Source: DASZTU01 sp035493835 (GTDB lineage Bacteria > Pseudomonadota > Alphaproteobacteria > Rhizobiales > Devosiaceae). Taken from it: a DNA stretch of 9,038 bases. The notes below the pieces were generated by a model that ran no database searches, was not told the DNA's origin, and saw only the letters and a program-made list of their open reading frames with translations. A program made the position numbers and the translations under genes. Numbering within the stretch: the stretch's first letter is position 1; every line of letters begins with the position of its first letter. This document shows positions 1 through 4,873 of this stretch, piece after piece. The DNA is taken from assembly GCA_035493835.1 (NCBI GenBank), contig DATJHO010000151.1:1-9038 (forward strand), written 5' to 3'.

Positions 1-2
1 CC

Positions 3-146
3 GGCTATGAAGGCGAAGTGATCGAGGCAGAACCCGAATTCGCCGTCCCCCAAGGGCGGGCGAGTGGCGGTCCGTATGCGGGCCGGCAGGCAATCTCACC
101 GCCATTGCTGGGATCGATCCGCCGGCCGTCTTTATTCATGGCGTGA
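3..146 (+). other. Possible 3' end of an unidentified coding region
   Basis: An open frame enters from the left edge and stops at TGA 144-146, about 47 codons. It begins Gly-Tyr-Glu-Gly-Glu-Val-Ile-Glu-Ala-Glu-Pro-Glu. The first 20 codons look more coding-like (mostly G/C third positions) than the rest. No domain is recognised, and the frame overlaps the possible promoter of the HxlR gene. A minus-strand frame of 44 codons (139 to about 5) is equally open, so this could be chance. Confidence 0.2.
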
Positions 147-159
147 TCGCCCCTATGTT
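131..159 (+). promoter_or_regulatory. Possible promoter of the HxlR gene, leaderless arrangement
   Basis: TTTATT at 131-136 and TATGTT at 154-159 are separated by 17 bp and match the sigma-70 hexamers at 3/6 and 4/6 positions. A start point about seven bases downstream would fall at or next to the ATG at 166. No Shine-Dalgarno sequence precedes that ATG, which is consistent with leaderless translation. No CTTAC/GTAAG site is seen here, so there is no visible sign of autoregulation. Confidence 0.3.
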
Positions 160-165
160 TGCGCC

Positions 166-552
166 ATGAGCACTAAACCACAACAACTTCCCGCAGATTG
201 CCGCCGGGCCGGTGACATCCTCGCGCGGGTCAGCGACAAATGGTCAATCCTGCTGCTGATGGTGCTCGGCGAGCGGCGGATGCGCTTTTCGGAATTGTAC
301 CGGGCGATCAATGGCATCTCCGAGCGGATGCTGACCGTTACGCTGCGAAATCTCGAGCACGACGGGATCCTGATCCGGACGGTTCACCCCACGATTCCGC
401 CGCGGGTCGAATACGAACTCTCCGATCGCGGACGCTCGCTAAAACTTGCGCTGGCCCCGATCGGCAGGTGGGTGATGGAGAACCAGACCGACATCGAACA
501 GGCGCGCGAGCGCTTCCGGGAGCAATCCCCCGAGGACACCGTCGACGATTAA
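166..552 (+). CDS. HxlR-family winged-helix transcriptional regulator
   Basis: A 128-residue protein of normal HxlR size. Cys12 lies just before the conserved Gly-Asp-Ile-Leu...Asp-Lys-Trp-Ser segment (residues 16-27), as in redox or electrophile-sensing members such as YodB and HypR. The recognition region (about 41-71, Arg-Phe-Ser-Glu-Leu to Ile-Leu-Ile-Arg) is followed by the wing (81-92, Val-Glu-Tyr-Glu-Leu-Ser-Asp-Arg-Gly). The frame is open from GTG 64, but those 34 extra codons have no family resemblance, so ATG 166 is chosen although it lacks a ribosome binding site. The gene lies just upstream of a flavin reductase gene in the same direction, and two palindromes of the type bound by this family sit between them. 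Likely role: repressor of the reductase, released when Cys12 is modified. The inducer is unknown. Confidence 0.88.
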   Translation: MSTKPQQLPADCRRAGDILARVSDKWSILLLMVLGERRMRFSELYRAINGISERMLTVTLRNLEHDGILIRTVHPTIPPRVEYELSDRGRSLKLALAPIGRWVMENQTDIEQARERFREQSPEDTVDD

Positions 553-565
553 GGGCCGCGACCTC

Positions 566-583
566 ACTTACTGGCGGGTAAGT
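566..583 (+). promoter_or_regulatory. Inverted repeat, probable HxlR operator 1
   Basis: ACTTAC (566-571) and GTAAGT (578-583) form a perfect 6-bp inverted repeat with a 6-base spacer, 14 bp after the regulator's stop codon. It shares its CTTAC/GTAAG core with the second repeat at 637-651. Palindromes of this kind are typical HxlR-family targets. Assigning it to this regulator is inference from position. Confidence 0.55.
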
Positions 584-636
584 CACTGCGGAAAAAGTGC
601 GGTCTTGCGCCGATCGCGCTTACCATTGCATTGTTG

Positions 637-651
637 CTTACCAATAGTAAG
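637..651 (+). promoter_or_regulatory. Inverted repeat, probable HxlR operator 2 over the reductase promoter
   Basis: CTTAC (637-641) and GTAAG (647-651) form a perfect inverted repeat with a 5-base spacer, 17 bp before the reductase ATG. An additional CTTACCA half-site lies 18 bp upstream at 619-625. A weak promoter can be drawn with TTGCAT at 626-631 and a poor -10 near 648-654, in which case the repeat would cover the promoter and binding would repress. The promoter itself is weakly supported. Confidence 0.55.
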
Positions 652-668
652 TACTCAGGAAAGCGACT

Positions 669-1268
669 ATGCAAAAGCGACCCAAGATCGGCATCATCAT
701 CAGCACGACCCGTCCCGGCCGGTTCGCCGATGTACCGACGAACTGGCTGTTCAATATCGCCAAACAGCGCGATGACGCCGATTTCGAGATTGTCGATCTG
801 CGCGATTATCCCATGCCGTTCTTCGAGGAAAAGATGGCGCTGGCTTATGCGCCGACCCAGAACGAGGTGGCGCTGCGCTGGCAGAAGAAGATCTCCAGCC
901 TCGACGGCTACGTCTTCGTCACCGCCGAATACAACCACAGCATCCCAGCCGTGCTGAAGAATGCCCTCGACTATCTCTATGCCGAGATCCACCGGAAGCC
1001 CGCGACCTTCGTCGGCTATGGCGGCACCGGCGGCTCGCGCGCCGTGGAGCATCTGCGCAATATCCTCGCCGAGGAGCACGTGGCCTCGCTCAAGCATACT
1101 GTCCATATCGGCATGGTGGAGATGCTGGGCATGCTGCGCGAGGGCAAGTCCATGGCGGACTATCCCTTCCACGACGATTTCGCCAAGCGGATGCTGGACC
1201 ACCTCGTTTGGTGGACCAACACGCTCAACGAAGGCCGCTCCCGGGACGAGGTCGCCGAGGCAGCCTGA
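669..1268 (+). CDS. NAD(P)H-dependent FMN reductase (flavodoxin-fold oxidoreductase)
   Basis: A 199-residue soluble protein of the NADPH-dependent FMN reductase family (relatives: ChrR/YieF, Azr, SsuE), which transfers electrons from NAD(P)H through bound FMN to quinones, azo compounds, chromate or flavin. The FMN-phosphate loop is at residues 8-18 (Gly-Ile-Ile-Ile-Ser-Thr-Thr-Arg-Pro-Gly-Arg). The flavin-contacting motif Thr-Ala-Glu-Tyr-Asn-His-Ser-Ile-Pro is at 85-93 and leads into Leu-Lys-Asn-Ala-Leu-Asp-Tyr-Leu (96-103). The glycine-rich Gly-Tyr-Gly-Gly-Thr-Gly-Gly-Ser-Arg segment is at 116-124. Length is usual for the family. AGGA at 657-660 gives the ATG an 8-base spacing. Probably controlled by the upstream HxlR regulator, which suggests a role in quinone or electrophile detoxification. 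The natural substrate cannot be read from the sequence. Confidence 0.88.
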   Translation: MQKRPKIGIIISTTRPGRFADVPTNWLFNIAKQRDDADFEIVDLRDYPMPFFEEKMALAYAPTQNEVALRWQKKISSLDGYVFVTAEYNHSIPAVLKNALDYLYAEIHRKPATFVGYGGTGGSRAVEHLRNILAEEHVASLKHTVHIGMVEMLGMLREGKSMADYPFHDDFAKRMLDHLVWWTNTLNEGRSRDEVAEAA

Positions 1269-1285
1269 GTTCCTGGTTACGGCCA

Positions 1286-1318
1286 GATCGACAAAACCGG
1301 CGTCCACTTTTGTCGATC
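1286..1318. repeat. Perfect 11-bp inverted repeat; possible IS end or hairpin
   Basis: GATCGACAAAA (1286-1296) and TTTTGTCGATC (1308-1318) pair perfectly around an 11-base loop, 17 bp after the reductase stop. The 7-mer CCGGCGT is repeated directly at 1297-1303 and 1318-1324. The lack of a GC-rich stem followed by a T run argues against a classical terminator. Nested short repeats of this sort occur at ends of IS21-family elements, but no transposase reading frame is recognised nearby, so that link is tentative. Confidence 0.5.
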
Positions 1319-1449
1319 CGGCGTTAGAGGGTGCTCGGCCCCCTGCTCCAGCCACCCGCGGACCAGCGGGTGGGGCTCAAGGCGCTGCTGCATCCGGTGG
1401 TAAACAGGTTGCGCATCTGCGCCGCATTGAAATCGGTCGGCGAGCAACA

Positions 1450-1478
1450 ATCCCGGGCCTGCAAGGCAAGCCTGGGAT
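1450..1478 (-). terminator. Possible terminator of the COG4280 operon
   Basis: ATCCCGGGC (1450-1458) and GCCTGGGAT (1470-1478) form a 9-bp stem with one G-T wobble and an 11-base loop. On the minus strand it begins 28 bases past the stop of the last gene of that operon and is followed by a short T-containing stretch (TTGTTG). The stem is good but the T tract is weak. Confidence 0.4.
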
Positions 1479-1506
1479 GCGGTCGCGAAGGTTGGCAGAA
1501 GCTGGG

Positions 1507-1716
1507 CTAGTCGCGTTGGACGGCCTTGTGGACGCTGTAGGCGAGGATCATGAGACACCCCACCCCAAGCGCCGCGCCGCCCCACTGGGCCGGGAAGGCC
1601 AGCAATTTGACGGCGGCGGTCACGATCGCGATCAGCAGCAGCGACAACACGGCAAGGCTGCCGTCGTCGACGAACATGCCCCAGATCTCTTCGATAATGG
1701 CTCCGATGAGCTTCAT
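1507..1716 (-). CDS. Small two-helix membrane protein, 69 residues, function unknown
   Basis: The protein starts Met-Lys-Leu-Ile-Gly-Ala-Ile-Ile-Glu-Glu-Ile-Trp-Gly-Met-Phe-Val-Asp-Asp, a short amphipathic stretch with several acids. It then has two hydrophobic segments, about residues 20-40 and 44-61, and ends in a basic tail (His-Lys-Ala-Val-Gln-Arg-Asp). I recognise no named family. The start is chosen because its ATG overlaps the stop of the COG4280-like gene in an ATGA junction, a strong sign of translational coupling. A longer open frame reaching to 2094 is the shadow of the upstream gene. The coupling suggests that it works with that protein, perhaps as a small subunit, but no sequence motif proves this. 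Confidence 0.72.
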   Translation of the reverse strand: MKLIGAIIEEIWGMFVDDGSLAVLSLLLIAIVTAAVKLLAFPAQWGGAALGVGCLMILAYSVHKAVQRD

Positions 1717-2465
1717 TTTGCGGTCCCTTCCTGGGTGGCGGGTGTCGCCGCATAACGCTGGGTCAGGACCCAGGCCGTAGCCGTGACGATCACGAAGATG
1801 CCGATGAGGCTGAGATCGGCGCCCGGCCAATCCGCGCCGATGCCCTCGCCGGTCCAGAAAATGCCGAAGCTGGTCAGCATCAGGCCGACCACGAATTTCA
1901 GCGTATTTTCGGGCACCTTGGCGAGCGGACGATGCACCACAAGGCCCACGATCATCACCAGCAGGAACGCCGCCAGCGCGCCAAGGCCTGCGTAAAGCGT
2001 CAGGCCGCGCGTGGCGCCCACGGCGATGACGATGAACACCACTTCCGCGCCCTCGAGCAACACGGCCTTGAACGCCGCTATGCCCGCCATCCAATCGGCA
2101 CGAGTTTCGTTGGCCCGACGAGTGAGCGCCTCTGTTTCCTTGGCGAAGGCCTTGGCTTCGTCGTGCAAGGCGATGACGCCGACCGAGCGCAGGATCGCCT
2201 TGCGGAGCCAGCGCATGCCGAACAGGATCAGCAGCACGCCGACGACGAATTGCAGGACTTCAATCGGCACGAGAGTGAGCAGCGGTCCGAAGATCAGCAC
2301 GAGCACGGCAAGCACCACCAGCGCCGCACCCGTGCCGATGAAGGCGGGGCGCCAGCTCTGCGTCAAACCGACGGCGAGCACGATGGTGAAGGCTTCCACG
2401 ACCTCGACGAGCGAGGCGAGAAACGAGGCTGTCACGGTGGACAGGATAGTAGTGAGGCTAATCAT
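1713..2465 (-). CDS. COG4280-like integral membrane protein with duplicated ExxE motif
   Basis: A 250-residue protein that is almost entirely hydrophobic, with about seven membrane segments and a charged central loop (about residues 86-128, rich in Glu, Lys and Arg). The two halves are copies. Leu-Val-Glu21-Val-Val-Glu24 followed by Ile-Val-Leu-Ala-Val-Gly matches Leu-Leu-Glu138-Gly-Ala-Glu141 followed by Ile-Val-Ile-Ala-Val-Gly. Pro67...Phe-Val-Val-Gly (73-76) matches Pro185...Phe-Val-Val-Gly (191-194). The spacing is 117-118 residues throughout. Paired ExxE motifs in two membrane helices resemble the REGLE motifs of FTR1/EfeU ferric permeases, but the Arg is replaced by Val or Leu. I assign COG4280 from recall of the family. 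Metal transport is inference. It starts 22 bp after the ABC ATPase remnant and overlaps the next gene by 4 nt. The reading frame appears intact although the upstream transporter is broken. Confidence 0.75.
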   Translation of the reverse strand: MISLTTILSTVTASFLASLVEVVEAFTIVLAVGLTQSWRPAFIGTGAALVVLAVLVLIFGPLLTLVPIEVLQFVVGVLLILFGMRWLRKAILRSVGVIALHDEAKAFAKETEALTRRANETRADWMAGIAAFKAVLLEGAEVVFIVIAVGATRGLTLYAGLGALAAFLLVMIVGLVVHRPLAKVPENTLKFVVGLMLTSFGIFWTGEGIGADWPGADLSLIGIFVIVTATAWVLTQRYAATPATQEGTAK

Positions 2466-2477
2466 TGGATGTTCGAT

Positions 2478-3677
2478 TCACTCCGGATCACGGTTGGTCT
2501 GCGAGAACGAGGCAACGGTCAGGCGGGAGGGAAAACCGCAGGTCGGTGCCGATTTGAGGTGCCTCCGGCCAATCGAGGCGGATGCTTTGGCGGCCGAGTT
2601 CAACGACAAGCCGCCAGCATCGCCCCTGGAACGCCCGCGAAAGCACCCTGCCCTGCAGTTGGTTGCCAGGATGCGCGGTGGCCGGACGGGCGTCTTCCGG
2701 GCGGACGACGAGCGTGCCCGCCCCGGAGGGCGCGCCCGAGGTGCGGATGGGCTCCCCGTCCGCATCGGCAGGCTTGAACAGGCCATCGCGTGCCGAGCCC
2801 TTGAGCAGCGAAAAGCCGCCGATGAAGGACGCGACGAACGGATCGGCGGGGCGTGCAGCATGATGGCACCGAAGCGCTCGCGTGGGACCTCGACGATGTG
2901 CTGGGTCTTGGCGCTGATGCCGATGCTCTCGGGCAGCGCGACCGAGCCTTCGGTCGGATAGACCGCGATCACCGGCTCGCCGCTGGCGATCTTGCTGTAG
3001 ATGGCGCTGTCCTGGTTGATGCCGACCTTGGCGTCGCCCGTCAGGACCGCCTTGTTGACCGCGCCACCGCTCGGGAAGCCGGACAGGGCCTTGTTCGACA
3101 GCACCTCGGCCAGCATTGCCTTGCCCGGCTCGACGCCATCGGTCTGGAACACGCCGGCGAGCCACTGGTAAGACGGGCCCGACATGTTGGGGTCCTTGGC
3201 GGCGACGGCGCCGGCGAACTTTGCGAGGTCGGCCCACGACTTCGGTGTCTGGGCGGCCGGCACCTTCTTGGTGTTGACTTCGATGGCCGTCGTGCTGGCG
3301 CCGGTCGGCAGGAAGGCGTGGCTCGCCGGGATCAGCGACTTGCCGAGATCGTTGTATTTGGTCGCGTCATAGAGGTCGGCCGGGATGGGCTGCAGCACGT
3401 GGCCCTGGAGCATCCGCTCCATGACTGCCGAGCCATCGAGCCACACGATATCGAACTGCGGATTGTCGCCCTCGGCCGCGATCTTGCCGAGCGTCTCGCC
3501 CGTGCTGCCGGGTTCCACGACATCGACAGTAATGCCGGTCTTGGCCGTGAAGGCCTTCGCGGCGGTCGAGGCAAAATCGAGAGCATCATACATCACCAGA
3601 TCGGCGGCCAATGCCGGCACGGCGACCGAGGCAGCAGTCACGCCCAAGGCAATCCCGAAATACTTTCGCAGCGTCAT
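2478..3677 (-). pseudogene. Truncated periplasmic solute-binding protein (FbpA/AfuA/PhnS-like) with out-of-frame tail
   Basis: The open frame encodes 399 residues, but only about the first 260 are genuine. A signal peptide (1-24, ending Ala-Leu-Ala) precedes a type II periplasmic binding fold: Leu-Val-Met-Tyr-Asp-Ala (27-32), Phe-Asp-Ile-Val-Trp-Leu-Asp-Gly (75-82), Val-Gly-Ile-Asn-Gln-Asp (218-223) and Val-Tyr-Pro-Thr-Glu-Gly-Ser (239-245). After about residue 260-275 the frame becomes Arg/Ser/Pro-rich nonsense, because it overlaps in the wrong frame the TOBE remnant of an ATPase gene. About 70 C-terminal residues of the fold are missing compared with the intact binding protein at 7516-8517. 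The adjacent tyrosines that bind iron in FbpA are absent, so the ancestor probably bound another ligand, such as a phosphosugar or aminoethylphosphonate. AAGGGGA lies about 8 bases before the ATG. Probably non-functional. Confidence 0.78.
2488..2856 (-). pseudogene. C-terminal (TOBE) remnant of an ABC transporter ATPase
   Basis: This frame, different from that of the binding protein upstream, begins with Ala-Arg-Pro-Ala-Asp-Pro-Phe-Val-Ala-Ser-Phe-Ile-Gly-Gly, the junction motif found just after the nucleotide-binding domain in FbpC/PotA-type ATPases. It continues through Leu-Val-Val-Arg-Pro-Glu-Asp-Ala-Arg-Pro, the classic TOBE-domain motif, to a TGA at 2490-2488. These 122 residues equal the usual regulatory tail of such ATPases (the intact FbpC at 4861-5922 has a comparable tail). 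Walker A, Q-loop, signature and Walker B are all missing, so it cannot hydrolyse ATP. It appears to be what is left of the third gene of a binding protein-permease-ATPase operon. Confidence 0.8.
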
Positions 3678-3725
3678 CCCGTTCCCCTTGTATATATATT
3701 ACGCGAAGTGGCTCGCGTCTAAAAT

Positions 3726-3754
3726 ATTGTCTACCGTTCTATTTTGACTGTCTT
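3726..3754 (-). promoter_or_regulatory. Possible promoter of the decayed binding-protein operon
   Basis: Reading the minus strand, AAGACA (3754-3749) and GACAAT (3731-3726) are 17 bp apart, each matching the consensus hexamer at 4/6 positions; a start near 3719 would give a leader of about 42 bases. The region is strikingly AT-rich for this window and also has TATATATATT at 3691-3700, which could provide another -10. TAGAC is repeated with a 12-bp period (3733-3729 and 3721-3717). No ICE or TGA-N9-TCA iron site is seen. Confidence 0.33.
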
Positions 3755-3785
3755 GTAAACACCCCGTCCATATTGAACATAAACA

Positions 3786-4721
3786 TTATTTCTTCTTGGC
3801 CCCGCGCTTCGACCAATCCTTGTCGATGCTGCCGCGCAGCATGCTCAGGCGCTCCAGACTATCGAGAGCGACGTCGCGCCTCCGCGCTGCCAAGCCAATG
3901 ATGAGGGCTTCGATCAACACCATGGTGCCGCCGTGCATCGCCAGGTGATCGGCCTTGCCGCGCGGTACCGGAAGGATCTCGGCGACCCGATCGGCGACCA
4001 GCGGCCCGAGATTGTCGCTGATCAGAATGACCGGCACGCCCTGCCGCTGCGCTTCATCAAGAACGATGCTCACTTCCCGATAGAGGGGGGCATAAGCCAT
4101 CATCAGAACAGCATCGCCGGCACTGAGCCAGAGCAAGCGGTCGGCCAACGCTACACCAGAGGCAGTGAGCGCGGCGGCGGGCAATCCGATACGGTTGAAC
4201 TGCAGGGTCGCGTATTCGGCCATCGCGCCGGACGGCCCGATACCGAACACGTGGCACCGGTTGGCATTGGCCATGAGTTCGACCGCCCGGCCGAAGCGCT
4301 CCGCCACGTCGCCCCTCTTGAGCACGCCCAGAACGTCCTCGTGCAGCCCGATCACATGCCGTAGCGCAGCAGCGGCATCATCGCCCGTCTCCTCGAGGGT
4401 CCGCGCCAGGCGCTTGTCCGGCGACGTGTTCCCGGTGAGATCGGACAGCAGCACTTCTCGCAGTGCCGAAAGGCCGTCGAAGCCCAAGGATTTGGCGGTG
4501 CGCACCACCGTCGCGTCGCTTGTCCCCGCCAATTCCGCAATCTGGGCAGCCGAACCGAGCAGCACGGCCTGCTTCTGGTCGACGAAAAACCGCGCCATAC
4601 GCTGCTCGGCCGGCGTCAGCCGCCCAACGGCCTGCTCGACCCGATGGTCGAATGCACTCCGCTCCGTCGTCGAACCGTCATCCGCCAAAATCGCACCCGC
4701 TCCTGTAGCGTTCACTACCAA
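3786..4721 (-). CDS. RpiR/MurR-family transcriptional regulator with SIS domain
   Basis: Up to 311 residues, the usual length of the family. The N-terminal HTH_6 domain spans about residues 24-100, with Leu-Thr-Pro-Ala-Glu-Gln-Arg-Met-Ala (35-43) and the recognition segment Thr-Ser-Asp-Ala-Thr-Val-Val-Arg (67-74) followed by Leu-Gly-Phe-Asp-Gly (79-83). The SIS domain covers about 150-280: Val-Phe-Gly-Ile-Gly-Pro-Ser-Gly (158-165) is the phosphosugar loop, and Gln-Gly-Val-Pro-Val-Ile-Leu-Ile-Ser-Asp is at 227-236. The tail is basic (Lys-Arg-Gly-Ala-Lys-Lys-Lys). The frame opens with TTG 4721, but a GTG at 4715 and a TTG at 4688 preceded by AGGAG (4704-4700) are alternatives; the last has the best ribosome binding site and would give 300 residues. 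It stands between two transporter units and could regulate either; a sugar phosphate ligand is the family norm. Confidence 0.88.
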   Translation of the reverse strand: MVVNATGAGAILADDGSTTERSAFDHRVEQAVGRLTPAEQRMARFFVDQKQAVLLGSAAQIAELAGTSDATVVRTAKSLGFDGLSALREVLLSDLTGNTSPDKRLARTLEETGDDAAAALRHVIGLHEDVLGVLKRGDVAERFGRAVELMANANRCHVFGIGPSGAMAEYATLQFNRIGLPAAALTASGVALADRLLWLSAGDAVLMMAYAPLYREVSIVLDEAQRQGVPVILISDNLGPLVADRVAEILPVPRGKADHLAMHGGTMVLIEALIIGLAARRRDVALDSLERLSMLRGSIDKDWSKRGAKKK

Positions 4722-4740
4722 GCGGGTTATGGGAAGCGAA

Positions 4741-4758
4741 TGTTACATGAGTGTGACA
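4741..4758 (-). promoter_or_regulatory. Imperfect palindrome upstream of the RpiR-type gene
   Basis: TGTTAC (4741-4746) and GTGACA (4753-4758) pair at five of six positions across a 6-base spacer, 20 bp before the most upstream start of the regulator. Position suggests an operator, perhaps autoregulatory. I could not find a convincing promoter around it, and the matching factor is unknown. Confidence 0.3.
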
Positions 4759-4820
4759 AAACCAGGATTGCAGCTTCGATCGGTCAGCAGGAATTGCGGA
4801 AAGAGCGTGCCCGTGCTCGG

Positions 4821-4873
4821 CGATAGCATTCCGGCGCAGCGCGGCTATCGGACGAGCGAGCTATCGGGCGAGC
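4821..4873 (-). repeat. Hairpin and 14-bp tandem repeat at the 3' end of fbpC
   Basis: GCTATCGGACGAGC (4844-4857) and GCTATCGGGCGAGC (4860-4873) are direct copies with one mismatch and a 16-bp period; the second contains the last codons and stop of fbpC. CGATAGC (4821-4827) also pairs perfectly with GCTATCG (4844-4850), forming a 7-bp stem after the operon end. No T run follows on the minus strand, so intrinsic termination is doubtful; an mRNA-end-stabilising hairpin is possible. Confidence 0.45.

Larger units (their letters stand above)
1269..1506. other. Intergenic region without a supported gene
   Basis: This is the gap between the convergent reductase gene and the minus-strand membrane-protein operon. 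Besides the repeat at 1286-1318 it holds a GC-rich hairpin, CCACCCGC 1352-1359 with GCGGGTGG 1366-1373, and a second hairpin at 1450-1478. A plus-strand frame from GTG 1331 to TAG 1507-1509 (59 codons) and a minus-strand frame across the whole gap are open, but neither has a ribosome binding site or recognisable family. It may be relic DNA from a lost insertion. Confidence 0.5.

Noticed and set aside
564..1355. 263-codon minus-strand frame
   Set aside because: It mirrors the flavin reductase gene, whose FMN-binding motifs are clear, and would run through both HxlR-type palindromes.
2845..2860. Programmed frameshift linking the binding protein and the TOBE segment
   Set aside because: No slippery heptamer or downstream structure is evident, and a fusion lacking the ATPase core would have no sense; a deletion join explains it better.
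1932..2961. Overlapping plus-strand frames of 281 and 316 codons
   Set aside because: Both are opposite the COG4280-like gene and the ATPase remnant and show no domain; the minus-strand readings explain this DNA.
3691..3700. TATATATATT run read as an origin or AT-rich replication element
   Set aside because: It is a short isolated stretch directly before a gene start with no DnaA boxes or iterons around it; a promoter or leader element is sufficient.
2853..3722. 289-codon plus-strand frame
   Set aside because: Antisense to the binding-protein gene, which has a clear signal peptide and family motifs; no ribosome binding site or domain on the plus strand.
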